Assembly (NCBI GenBank): GCA_016795485.1
Contig: JAEUHM010000041.1
Location: forward strand, 124,001-188,000
Source: Verrucomicrobiaceae bacterium
GTDB lineage: Bacteria; Verrucomicrobiota; Verrucomicrobiia; Verrucomicrobiales; Verrucomicrobiaceae
Reading direction: 5' to 3'
DNA: 64,000 bases
Shown: positions 27,238 through 35,571 of the stretch, piece after piece
Layout: the number at the start of each line of letters is the position of its first letter
How positions within the stretch are numbered: position 1 is the stretch's first letter
Translations under genes and position numbers: made by a program
Notes under the pieces: model-generated
The model's input: the letters and a program-made list of their open reading frames with translations, nothing else
What the model was told of the DNA's origin: nothing
Databases searched by the model: none

Positions 27238-28523
27238 AGCGGAACAACGGAGCGACCTGCTTGGAGTATTCCAGAGGCTTTGTGCAAAGTTTCTTCCCAC
27301 TCCAAGCCCGGTATGGAATCTGCCACGATGCCCGACCCGGTGTGAAAAGTAATCTTGTCAGCCTGTTGCACCGCAGTCCGGATCGCGATGTTGAACTCGG
27401 AACGCTGATTGAATCCGAAGTAGCCCAGCGCACCCGTGTAAATACCTCGCTGCCCATCCTCAAGCTCCTGAATGATCTCCCTTGCGCGCTTCTTCGGTGC
27501 GCCTGTGATGCTACCGCCTGGGAAACAGGCCTTGAGCGCGGCAGCATGGCTTGTGCCGAGCCGAAGAGTGCCCGTCACCGTAGAAACCAAATGAAAAACC
27601 TGAGCGTAGGTCTCCACCGCAGCAAGTTCTGGGACACGGACAGTGCCGAAGTCACAAACTTGCCCCAAGTCGTTGCGCTCCAGGTCTGTAATCATCAGAA
27701 GTTCAGCACGCTCTTTTGGTGAACTGGCGAGCTCATGAGCTGATGCTTCGTCACGGGCGGCATCCTCTGGGAACCGCGGTCGAGTTCCTTTGATTGGACG
27801 CGTAGTGATTTGCCTTCCTTCCATCCGCAGAAAACACTCCGGAGAGGAGGACATGACGCGGGTGGTTTGCAGATGCATGTATGCAGAGTGCGGAGCTGGT
27901 GAAACGGTGCGTAGTCGCCGATACAGAGCAAATGGGTCGCCGTCTCCCGGCCAGTGAGCCTCCCACTGCACAGCGAGGTTCACCTGATAGATGTCCCCTG
28001 CGGAGATGTAGTTTTGGGCGCGCTCTACTGCTGCCACATAGCTATCTCTTGTTGTGCACGGCACAAAATGAAGCTGCGGCACCGGGTTGATGACCACCAT
28101 GTCGCCAATTTCGGGCAGATCGTCCGCCAAGCCCCCACTATCCTGCCATAGCTGGCAATCGTGATCATAAGCCAACACCCTCGGATAAACACCGAAGACG
28201 AAGCGGCCATCGTAGCCCACCCAGCCAAAAAGGCCGCTCGTTGGCACTCGATCTACGCTACTATTTTGCTCAGACCGGCTGGCGATGGCATCTTCGATCG
28301 CACTCCAATCACTCCAAATGCTGCCTGTGATTACGGTTTCAGGCATGACAGTGAGAATAGACCACCCACCGGAAGAGGCGTGAGAATGGTCCAGCCAAAC
28401 CAGACCGTCCCTATGCCGAAGAGCCGCCGCGACTTGCTCAGGGGTGCGCTTTAGCCATGGCAGTTCGCGCCAGCGGGCAGCTTCGGTCAGACTTGGAGCA
28501 AAAGATTCGTGGAACATTGACAC
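27234..28523 (-). CDS. pabB: aminodeoxychorismate synthase component I
   Basis: A 429-residue chorismate-utilising enzyme that makes aminodeoxychorismate for folate synthesis with a PabA amidotransferase (not in the window). The active-site PIKGTRPR motif carries the Lys typical of PabB rather than the Ala of TrpE. ITDLERNDLGQV, FPGGSITGAPKKRA and RSEFNIAIRTA are the other chorismate-binding motifs. A second Met two codons in (MFHESF) could also be the start. The gene is divergent from the Pro-rich membrane protein gene, and its 5' end overlaps that gene's putative -35 box. Confidence 0.9.
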   Translation of the reverse strand: MSMFHESFAPSLTEAARWRELPWLKRTPEQVAAALRHRDGLVWLDHSHASSGGWSILTVMPETVITGSIWSDWSAIEDAIASRSEQNSSVDRVPTSGLFGWVGYDGRFVFGVYPRVLAYDHDCQLWQDSGGLADDLPEIGDMVVINPVPQLHFVPCTTRDSYVAAVERAQNYISAGDIYQVNLAVQWEAHWPGDGDPFALYRRLRTVSPAPHSAYMHLQTTRVMSSSPECFLRMEGRQITTRPIKGTRPRFPEDAARDEASAHELASSPKERAELLMITDLERNDLGQVCDFGTVRVPELAAVETYAQVFHLVSTVTGTLRLGTSHAAALKACFPGGSITGAPKKRAREIIQELEDGQRGIYTGALGYFGFNQRSEFNIAIRTAVQQADKITFHTGSGIVADSIPGLEWEETLHKASGILQAGRSVVPL

Positions 28524-28545
28524 TCGGAACCCTGGACCGTAACAT
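28517..28545 (+). promoter_or_regulatory. putative promoter of the 28.5-31.7 kb cassette
   Basis: A consensus TTGACA (28517-28522), a 17 bp spacer and TAACAT (28540-28545), 22 bp before the ATG at 28568. The -35 box overlaps the start of the divergent pabB gene. Confidence 0.4.
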
Positions 28546-28567
28546 AGCCGTCCCTGCGTTCAATAAC

Positions 28568-29824
28568 ATGGCAGAAAACCCCGCCATTCTCCGATCCGAC
28601 AAGGGCGCAGCTACCTCGCTCGCTCTCTGGACCCTTGCTGTACTGATACTGATCCAAGTCGGACTGCTTGTGTGGGGTTGGGTGCCACTTTGGCAAAGAC
28701 AGGCCGAAAGTGGGAAAGCAGCCCCAGTTTCCTTGCAGAATACCGCCAAGACGGTCGAACCATCTGCTGCGGTGCCTCGATCTACATCGGCATTCACAGC
28801 TAGCTTGCCACCTCCACCTCAAATGCTGGGGACCGTTCCAGCGGCGGCGGCTGTAGCCAACCAGTTGCCCCCACCACCCACCTTGCCCCCGGCACTGGCA
28901 ACCGGCACTCCCAAGCTACCGCCCGGTCCGGTTTTGGCACCTCCTCCACCTACGAAAGAAGTAGCCACTGCAGCAGCACCGCCTCCGGCAGCGCCCCCAG
29001 CCGTGCTGATGTCGCCCACTCGCACCGATTTCGATTCTCAGCCGGCACCTCCATTCGTCCCGACCCCCGAAGTCCAAACGTCTGCTACCGGAGTGCCTGA
29101 AGTCGATGAGTTGCTCGCCACTGCTAAAGAGACGCTTTCGTTGGGGGATGCAACGGCTGCCCAGGCTGCACTGGAGACCCTAAAACGTGCCGATCTACGC
29201 CTTCCAGAGCACCCAGCAGTGCTCAGAGAAATGGCGTTGGCTCACCAGAAACTAGGAGACACGGCGAAAGCGCAAGAGTTGTTTGATCGTGCCAATGCAG
29301 CTGCTTCACGATCACCCACGCTTCCCTCAGGAGCGTCTGCCAACGGTTTTCCAGCGTCTACGGATGCGTTTGATCCAGCGCCAACATCGCCCCCACCCCC
29401 AGTAGCTGGTCCGGTTTCCTTGGGGGCTTGTAAGGTGGCCCAAGACTTGACCTGCAATACGGGAGAGCGCCGCGTCTTACGAATGGAGGTAAAGGCAACA
29501 CCGGGGATGCAAGTGAATGCTGAGAACATCAACATTGACGTCTTTTTCTATGATCGAGTGGACGGCTCTAAAGTGGAACAGTCCAAGTGTGACAAACCAG
29601 CAGCGCGCTGGCAGTTGCCGGTAGATTTCGCAAACGGAGGCGTGGAGTATGTCGACATCGACTATCACATGCCAAGGCTCTCGGAAACAGAGCTCAAGGA
29701 GCACGGCAGACGCACTTATTATGGCTTTGTGGCAAAGCTGTACTACGAAGGAAAGTTCATGGCAGAGACCGCCGAGCCTCGTGGTCTACGTTCGCGGAGC
29801 GACGGTAGCCCCGCCCAGCCTTGA
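28568..29824 (+). CDS. single-span membrane protein with Pro-rich linker, TPR and C-terminal beta domain
   Basis: A 418-residue protein of unknown function. One N-terminal membrane span (about residues 17-40, LALWTLAVLILIQVGLLVW) anchors a Pro/Ala-rich linker (about 60-165, with many PPPP runs). A TPR-like pair of helices follows (about 178-245; ALAHQKLGDTAKAQELFDRA). The C-terminal domain (about 282-400) looks beta-rich, with two Cys early on (GACKVAQDLTC), then VFFYDRVDG and YYGFVAKLYYEGKFMAE. The start at 28568 was preferred to an upstream in-frame Met overlapping pabB. Its stop overlaps the next ATG (TGATG), so the two genes are translationally coupled and probably act together at the membrane. 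Confidence 0.8.
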   Translation: MAENPAILRSDKGAATSLALWTLAVLILIQVGLLVWGWVPLWQRQAESGKAAPVSLQNTAKTVEPSAAVPRSTSAFTASLPPPPQMLGTVPAAAAVANQLPPPPTLPPALATGTPKLPPGPVLAPPPPTKEVATAAAPPPAAPPAVLMSPTRTDFDSQPAPPFVPTPEVQTSATGVPEVDELLATAKETLSLGDATAAQAALETLKRADLRLPEHPAVLREMALAHQKLGDTAKAQELFDRANAAASRSPTLPSGASANGFPASTDAFDPAPTSPPPPVAGPVSLGACKVAQDLTCNTGERRVLRMEVKATPGMQVNAENINIDVFFYDRVDGSKVEQSKCDKPAARWQLPVDFANGGVEYVDIDYHMPRLSETELKEHGRRTYYGFVAKLYYEGKFMAETAEPRGLRSRSDGSPAQP

Positions 29825-31725
29825 TGGAATCTGTTACTGCTCAGAAGATCGCCTTGCTTGTGGACGGAGAGGCCACCGCGCGTTCTCACCGGGCGGCCCT
29901 ATTAAAGTCCTGCGGTTTCAATGTAGTGGAGGCGGCGGGCGCTCAGGAAGCACTGGCAAAGTCCGCTCGCCAAGACGGTGGCGTGCAGTTGCTTGTTACG
30001 GAAGTGATTCTTCCGGGCGGAAGTTTCGGATTTGACCTTCGGGACGCTCTTCTTCCCCGGAATCCCGACCTAAAGATTGCCTACACGACCCGCTTTGACC
30101 TCTCAGGGTACGAGCAAGCTCTGGAAGGACATCAACCACTTCCGGTCACGGCCACCGATGATGAGTTTATCAAGCACTGCCAGTCTGCTCCCGAAGCAGG
30201 AGCACCACTGCCGGCAAAACCACTTTTGGAGCCTGGCACTACTTTGGGCCACTACCAGGTGCTTCATCTGCTGTATGCAGAAACTGAAACGGAGACTTAT
30301 CAGGCGCTGCAATACACCGTTCAGCGTCCTGTTGCACTGGTTGTCCTAAAACCGCAGTTCGGCAGCAATCCGGAATCACTCGCATCGTTCAAGAATCGGG
30401 AGCAAGCCAAAGCACAGATCACTCATCCACGCATTGCACCATTGTATGAAGCGGGCCAAGTGGGAGAGTGGTACTATTACACCCGAGAGCAGCCTCCAGG
30501 TATGTCCTTGGAGGACTTTGCCAAATCAGGCAAGACGTTAAGCGAGCGCAACCTCACTGATGTTCTCTACCGAGTAGCTGAGGCAGTCGCCTTCGGCATT
30601 GAGCGTGGCTACGACTACCGTCCACTGGCATTGCGAGATGTTTTCGTGGATGCAGAGAGCCAGGCCAGCATCGTGAATGTGTTTCGCCCCCACGCTAGCA
30701 ACCCGCGGGACCAGAAGGCGGACGTTCAGGCGTTTTTGCTTTTACTTTTGCCACTTACAAGTCCCGGCAAAGCAAGAGGGCATCTCTCTGACCTCGCTGG
30801 ACAGGATCTCGACTGGCAGGGGCTGGCTGCCGTCCTCAGCGAGGTGCGCGCCGACATGAGTGATCGCAGTCTGCTCCAGCGTGCTGAAGGCGAGGACATC
30901 GCGCTGCCCGTGTCGCCAGCGATAAGGTGGATTGCCGGCCTAACCGGTTGCGCTCTCATGGTGGCAGTAGCCTTCTTGGGGGGACTGACGGGCGACAATT
31001 TGAGCGAACAGAAGCTGATCAAAGAGGACTATGTTGCCATTCCCGCCACTGACATCCCCGCTTACCGCATCAGCAAATACGAGGTGACGATTGGGCAATA
31101 TGCTGAGTTTCTACAGGCACTTGAAAAGTTGCCCGCCAAGCCCTTCGAGCACAAAGATCAGCCAGCGACCAAAACAAGTCACAAGCCGCCACAATGGGAT
31201 GAGTCCTACGCTGCAGCCAAGACAGGTGGCTTGTTTAATGGTGAACCCATAAGCCTCAACCACCCGGTAACGAGGGTCGATTTTTGGGACGCTTGGGCCT
31301 ATGCACGCTGGAGAAAGGCGCGACTTCCAACCGAACAGGAGTGGGAATATGCGGCACGCGGACCAAAGAACCTGCGCTATCCTTGGGGCAATGAGCCTAA
31401 GGCCACAGATGCCAATTTTGGTGATGACCGCAGAGATGTGGATGGGGGAGTGCTGGATGGCTACAACTCAACGGCTCCAGTGGACCAGCCAGCCACAGAT
31501 AAGTCACCGTTTGGCATCATGGGCATGGCAGGCAACGTGCAGGAGTGGACTAGTAGCATGGCACCGCACCCAGAACTTCCAGGCGTCATCGTTCCCGTGG
31601 TGCGCGGCGGCTATTTCGGTGAAAAGAGCACCGCAAGTGTGCTGACCTACCGATATTTCCCCAACACGCCGTCGGAAACCGGGCTCGCACGCGGCTTCCG
31701 AACGGCAGATGAACCTGTAGACTGA
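29824..31725 (+). CDS. pseudo-receiver / pseudokinase / membrane span / FGE-like (SUMF1-type) fusion protein
   Basis: A 633-residue protein translated from an ATG overlapping the previous stop. Residues 7-118 follow a response-regulator fold, but the phospho-acceptor position (LLVTEVILPG) has Glu in place of Asp, and the conserved Lys is not evident. Residues 140-360 resemble a Ser/Thr kinase, but the catalytic loop reads YDYRPLALRDVFVD without HRD, and no DFG is seen, so it is probably a pseudokinase. One span (about 367-389) leads to a C-terminal FGE-sulfatase/SUMF1-like domain (about 402-628; ISKYEVTIGQYAEFL, RLPTEQEWEYAARG, GNVQEWTSS, RGGYFG, ARGFR). The Cys pair of true formylglycine-generating enzymes is absent at the end of this domain, so it is more likely a binding or structural module. 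Function unknown. Confidence 0.8.
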   Translation: MESVTAQKIALLVDGEATARSHRAALLKSCGFNVVEAAGAQEALAKSARQDGGVQLLVTEVILPGGSFGFDLRDALLPRNPDLKIAYTTRFDLSGYEQALEGHQPLPVTATDDEFIKHCQSAPEAGAPLPAKPLLEPGTTLGHYQVLHLLYAETETETYQALQYTVQRPVALVVLKPQFGSNPESLASFKNREQAKAQITHPRIAPLYEAGQVGEWYYYTREQPPGMSLEDFAKSGKTLSERNLTDVLYRVAEAVAFGIERGYDYRPLALRDVFVDAESQASIVNVFRPHASNPRDQKADVQAFLLLLLPLTSPGKARGHLSDLAGQDLDWQGLAAVLSEVRADMSDRSLLQRAEGEDIALPVSPAIRWIAGLTGCALMVAVAFLGGLTGDNLSEQKLIKEDYVAIPATDIPAYRISKYEVTIGQYAEFLQALEKLPAKPFEHKDQPATKTSHKPPQWDESYAAAKTGGLFNGEPISLNHPVTRVDFWDAWAYARWRKARLPTEQEWEYAARGPKNLRYPWGNEPKATDANFGDDRRDVDGGVLDGYNSTAPVDQPATDKSPFGIMGMAGNVQEWTSSMAPHPELPGVIVPVVRGGYFGEKSTASVLTYRYFPNTPSETGLARGFRTADEPVD

Positions 31726-31732
31726 CCGCGCT

Positions 31733-32590
31733 TCAGCTCCAGGCTCGCGCTGTCTGAGACTGGACGCCAAGACCATCCACGCCTAGTTCCACCACGTCTC
31801 CCGCTTTCAGGAACAGGGGGTCTGGCTTGAAGCCCAAGCCTACTCCGGGAGGCGTGCCAGTGCTGATGATATCTCCAGGCAACAAAGACATGAACTGGCT
31901 CAGATAACTAACAAGCGTCTTCACACCGAAAATCATCTGAGCGGTGCTGCTGTTCTGAATGGTCTTCCCATTGAGCTTAAGCCACAGGCCAAGGTTTTGC
32001 GGATCGGCAATTTCATCTGAAGTCGCCAAGAATGGCCCGAGGGGTGCAAAAGTGTCGCAACTCTTTCCTTTAACCCACTGGCCACCGCGCTCCAACTGCC
32101 ACTCACGTTCGCTGTAATCGTTATGTAGAGCGTAACCCGCCACGTGACTCAGCGCATCATCCTCAGACGCATAGCTGGCCTTCTTTCCTATCACAAAAGC
32201 CAACTCTACTTCCCAATCTGTTTTCTTGGAGTTCTTTGGAATCACCACGTCATCATTGGGCCCGCAAAGCGCGCTCGTGGCTTTGAAAAAGATGATGGGC
32301 TCTTTCGGTATTGGCATCCCAGATTCTGCGGCGTGATCGGCGTAGTTTAGCCCGATGCAAATGATCTTGCTTGGCCGTGCTACACATGGCCCAAGCCGAG
32401 TGGATGAATCTACGGTGGGCGCTGATGCCGCATTCGCTTCAGCCCACTTTGCCAATCGCTCCAGTCCATCTCCACCGAAAAACTCCTCATCCCAGTCGGA
32501 GCCAAATCCAGTGGCGTCAATGCGCCGGCCATCTGGCAATTGTAGACCAGGTTTTTCTTCTCCAGGATTACCAAATCGAATCAATTTCAT
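31733..32590 (-). CDS. fumarylacetoacetate hydrolase family protein
   Basis: A 285-residue FAH-fold metal enzyme. The family core is clear: ICIGLNYADHAAESGMP, the metal-binding WEVELAFVIGK (Glu-x-Glu), GYALHNDYSERE, GKSCDTFAPLGPFL and LLPGDIISTGTPPGVG. Relatives hydrolyse 2,4-diketo-3-deoxy sugar acids (fuconate/rhamnonate pathway) or related diketo acids. The upstream SDR gene overlaps its start by 4 nt, matching the dehydrogenase-plus-hydrolase order of such pathways. Exact substrate is inferred only. Confidence 0.85.
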   Translation of the reverse strand: MKLIRFGNPGEEKPGLQLPDGRRIDATGFGSDWDEEFFGGDGLERLAKWAEANAASAPTVDSSTRLGPCVARPSKIICIGLNYADHAAESGMPIPKEPIIFFKATSALCGPNDDVVIPKNSKKTDWEVELAFVIGKKASYASEDDALSHVAGYALHNDYSEREWQLERGGQWVKGKSCDTFAPLGPFLATSDEIADPQNLGLWLKLNGKTIQNSSTAQMIFGVKTLVSYLSQFMSLLPGDIISTGTPPGVGLGFKPDPLFLKAGDVVELGVDGLGVQSQTARAWS

Positions 32591-33408
32591 GCGGGTTTAT
32601 CGGTGTGTTCTTGTTGTTTAAGAGGATCGCCTTCGTGGTTGGTGTAACGTCCGATGAGCGGATACTGTTCCAGTTCGGCTACGGTGCCAGTAACGGGGTA
32701 ACTTTCGCGACTAACCCAATAAACTGAAGCTGCCGCGATGTCTTCTGGATACAAGAGACGGCCAAGCGGCACGGCGTATGCGGGGAGCCGTTCTGGCCAG
32801 CCTTCTCCGAGGCCATCACCCAGTTTGACCTGGTACTCGTTCTCGGTGAGCGTCCAACCAACATTGAGTTGGTTCACCCTCACGCGATCCGTCCCGAGAG
32901 CGTCAGCCAAGTTACGCGTCATGGTCATCAGAGCGCCTTTGGACATCGAATACGCCAACAAGTTAGCCTGTCCACAATGCGCCAGCACGGAGCCTATGTT
33001 TAGCACGACTCCCTGCGACTTTTTGAGCGCTGGAAGTAGCGCCCGAATGAGCAACATCGGTGCACGGGCGTTAACAGCGATAAGGCGGTCAAAAAAAGCC
33101 GCATCCGTGTCTTCAAGACGTCCCCTCGTCGTCAAGGCAGCATTATTTACAAGCGCGTCCACTCTTCCAAAGGCCGCCACTGCATCCGCTGCGAGCTTCT
33201 CTGCATAAGATGCATCGGCTAGATCCCCCTGACAGAAGGCGCTCACACTTTCCCCCAGTTCTTTACGCAAGGCTTCACCTCTGGCGGCATCGCGACCGTG
33301 TAGTATCACGCGCGCACCTTCCTTGACGAACCTGCGGGCCATGTGCTCGCCGATTCCCGTGGTGCTGCCGGTAATGAGAATGACTTGATCTTGTAGGCGG
33401 TTGGACAT
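32587..33408 (-). CDS. short-chain dehydrogenase/reductase coupled to FAH enzyme
   Basis: A 273-residue SDR. It has the TGSTTGIGEHMA nucleotide loop, NNAAL, the NIGSVLAHCG Ser and the YSMSK catalytic pair. An ARG after the second strand (LHGRDAARG) is compatible with NADP. The C-terminus extends about 25 residues past the usual end (TNHEGDPLKQQEHTDKPA). Its last 4 nt overlap the FAH gene, so they form one unit, probably in deoxy-sugar-acid catabolism. Confidence 0.85.
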   Translation of the reverse strand: MSNRLQDQVILITGSTTGIGEHMARRFVKEGARVILHGRDAARGEALRKELGESVSAFCQGDLADASYAEKLAADAVAAFGRVDALVNNAALTTRGRLEDTDAAFFDRLIAVNARAPMLLIRALLPALKKSQGVVLNIGSVLAHCGQANLLAYSMSKGALMTMTRNLADALGTDRVRVNQLNVGWTLTENEYQVKLGDGLGEGWPERLPAYAVPLGRLLYPEDIAAASVYWVSRESYPVTGTVAELEQYPLIGRYTNHEGDPLKQQEHTDKPA

Positions 33409-33465
33409 GGAGGTGTGATCGATGGTTTACGGCGCTCGGGCCATTCGTCAACTGATGCTCTGCGC

Positions 33466-33493
33466 TTTACTTGCCGAATGCACAGCCTAGGCT
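33466..33493 (+). promoter_or_regulatory. weak promoter-like element upstream of the NDH-2 fusion
   Basis: TTTACT (33466-33471), a 16 bp spacer and TAGGCT (33488-33493). It precedes a seven-codon micro-ORF whose stop overlaps the start codon of the dehydrogenase gene. Confidence 0.22.
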
Positions 33494-33503
33494 GCCTCCA
33501 CCC

Positions 33504-33527
33504 ATGAAAAGATTTGGCTCCAAATGA
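33504..33527 (+). other. seven-codon micro-ORF (MKRFGSK) overlapping the next start
   Basis: ATG at 33504 reads seven codons and stops at TGA 33525-33527, overlapping the ATG at 33524 of the dehydrogenase gene (ATGA). Such short upstream ORFs can couple or attenuate translation, but this one may be chance. Confidence 0.25.
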
Positions 33528-35557
33528 TGAAGCGGCACCTGCATATTGCGATTCTTGGAGGCGGTTTTGCTGGCGTTTACGCAGCCCAGCGTGCCGTGAA
33601 GAGGTTAGGGCACCTCGGACTTAACATCGGGGTCATCGCCGCTGAGAACCACATGGTTTTTCAGCCCATGCTGCCCGAGGTCGTGGGTGGCTCACTCTCG
33701 CCTCGTCACGTCGTCAATCCCATCCGGCTGATTTGTCGCGGGGCAGAAGTTTTGAAGGGCACCGTGACCAATCTCGATTTGACTGGCAAATCGCTCACTC
33801 TCTCTGGTGGCTACTTTAGCAATGCGGTGGAGGTCACCTTCGATCATCTTGTCCTCGCACTCGGTGCAGATGTGGACCTTAGCCGCATTCCCGGCATGAG
33901 CGAGCATGCCTTTTTGGTCAGAAATGCTGGGGATGCGATGAAACTCCGTGCAGCGATTGTCTCTCGCATGGAGGAGGCCAATTTGCTGGAGGATATGGAA
34001 CTACGGCGAAAGCTGCTCTCGTTCGTGGTGGTTGGCGGTGGCTACAGCGGCGTGGAAACGGCAGGCCAGATGCAGGACTTGATCCGCGGGGTGTGTAAGT
34101 TCTACGACAACATCGAACCTGGGGAAGCCAGCGTCACGTTGGTGCACAGCGGTGAGTGCTTGCTCCCAATGCTAGATGAAGATCTTGGCCGTTATACACA
34201 CCGGGTGCTTGAGAAAATGGGGGTTCGTGTCCTGCTCAATCAACGTGTGCGTGCCGCGACTGCGCGTACCGTGCTTCTGCAGGACGGGACGCGCTTAGAC
34301 ACCTCTTTGGTAGTTTGTACCGTGGGCAACGCGCCTCATCCGGTGATTAAACAACTCGGGGAAGCAGGGATACTCCCCGTCGAGAGAGGTAAAGTCCGCG
34401 TGAAAAGCACAGGACTAGTGCCTGGATTCAAGGATTTGTGGGCCGCAGGAGATTGTTCGGCTTTTCCGAAGGCCGATGGGGGATTTTGTCCTGAAACAGC
34501 CCAATTTGCCATGCGCCAGGGCTTGATGATCGGCGAGAATCTCGCCGCATCGCATTTTGGGCAACCGCTAGACACTTTCACCTTCACTGGCCTAGGTGAG
34601 TTGGCTTCCATTGGCCACCGGAAAGCCGTGGCGCAACTGATGGGCCTAAACTTCTCAGGAATCATCGCTTGGTTCATGTGGCGGACCATCTACCTAATGA
34701 AGCTTCCAGGTCTGGATCGCAAACTACGCGTCATGGCAGAATGGACGTTTGAGCTCTTCTTTCCGCGTGACATCAATCTGCTGACTCCGCAGTACTCTAG
34801 CCCTCTTGAAGAAATGCATCTGGAGCCGGGGGACCCTTTGTTTGAAGCGGGTGAACCGGCATTTTCACTGTATGCCGTCAAAGATGGTTGCGTGGAGCTC
34901 ACGGACGATCACGGGGAGCTCATCAAATCTTGCAGCAAAGGCGATCACTTCGGCGAGCGCGCCCTTCTTGGAGATCGAGTCTGGCGATTCAATGCCACGG
35001 CAAAAGAAAGCAGCACTCTGGTGGCGATCGATTCTCGCACATTCGATAAACTTGTTGGGTCGATCGGTTCATTGAATCGCATGTTCACACGTTCAGCAGA
35101 GACGTATCATCTGCCCGAGGAGGTTGATCAATCTGTGGAAGCGATTTCTTCAAGTCTTCGCTATGGGAGTGTGCGAGACATCATGACGACCGGGGTCACC
35201 ACGCTCAATGCAGATGCTTGTCTACAGGACGCTCTGGCGGAGTTTCAAACCCATCCGCACAGCACCTACCCCGTAGTGGATGCAGAACGCCGAGTCGTTG
35301 GATTGTTGAGACGCGCGACGACCTACGACTATCTCAAGCACCATGGTTTCGACTGCAATCCTCTGATCCGCGATACAGGATTGAGCAAACCGCACTATTC
35401 GAAGCCCGAGACATCCATACCAGACCTAGTGGAAGACTTCATGCGCACAGGCGCTACCAAATCACTCGTGGTAGACGATGACATGCATCTTCTAGGCATG
35501 GTAACCGTTTTTGATTTGCTGAAAACGGAGGCAATGACTCCCGCCCTTAGAACGTAG
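33524..35557 (+). CDS. type II NADH dehydrogenase-like flavoprotein fused to cNMP-binding and CBS domains
   Basis: A 677-residue fusion. Residues 1 to about 425 form an NDH-2/sulfide-quinone-reductase-type flavoprotein with the FAD loop LGGGFAGVYA, the NAD loop VVVGGGYSGVETA, the AAGDCSAFP FAD site and a C-terminal amphipathic/hydrophobic part (IIAWFMWRTIYLMKLPG) that would sit on the membrane. A cyclic-nucleotide-binding-like beta roll follows (about 430-530; GDPLFEAGEPAFSLYAVKDG, FGERALLGDRVWRFNATA), then a CBS pair (about 548-670; VRDIMTTGVTTLNADACLQDA, STYPVVDAERRVVGLL, SLVVDDDMHLLGMVTVFDLL). The layout implies that NADH oxidation into the quinone pool is gated by a nucleotide signal; the ligand is unknown. 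Stops 14 bp before the beta-helix gene. Confidence 0.85.
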   Translation: MMKRHLHIAILGGGFAGVYAAQRAVKRLGHLGLNIGVIAAENHMVFQPMLPEVVGGSLSPRHVVNPIRLICRGAEVLKGTVTNLDLTGKSLTLSGGYFSNAVEVTFDHLVLALGADVDLSRIPGMSEHAFLVRNAGDAMKLRAAIVSRMEEANLLEDMELRRKLLSFVVVGGGYSGVETAGQMQDLIRGVCKFYDNIEPGEASVTLVHSGECLLPMLDEDLGRYTHRVLEKMGVRVLLNQRVRAATARTVLLQDGTRLDTSLVVCTVGNAPHPVIKQLGEAGILPVERGKVRVKSTGLVPGFKDLWAAGDCSAFPKADGGFCPETAQFAMRQGLMIGENLAASHFGQPLDTFTFTGLGELASIGHRKAVAQLMGLNFSGIIAWFMWRTIYLMKLPGLDRKLRVMAEWTFELFFPRDINLLTPQYSSPLEEMHLEPGDPLFEAGEPAFSLYAVKDGCVELTDDHGELIKSCSKGDHFGERALLGDRVWRFNATAKESSTLVAIDSRTFDKLVGSIGSLNRMFTRSAETYHLPEEVDQSVEAISSSLRYGSVRDIMTTGVTTLNADACLQDALAEFQTHPHSTYPVVDAERRVVGLLRRATTYDYLKHHGFDCNPLIRDTGLSKPHYSKPETSIPDLVEDFMRTGATKSLVVDDDMHLLGMVTVFDLLKTEAMTPALRT

Positions 35558-35571
35558 GCTTCTGCACGCCT

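Noticed and set aside
29100..29300. CRISPR array or tandem repeats in the Pro-rich gene
   Set aside because: The repetitive look comes from CCA/CCT/CCC codons of the Pro-rich linker, with no regular spacers.
29824..31725. Active formylglycine-generating enzyme for the local sulfatases
   Set aside because: Domain order resembles FGE, but the C-terminal catalytic cysteines are absent, so enzymatic sulfatase maturation is not supported.
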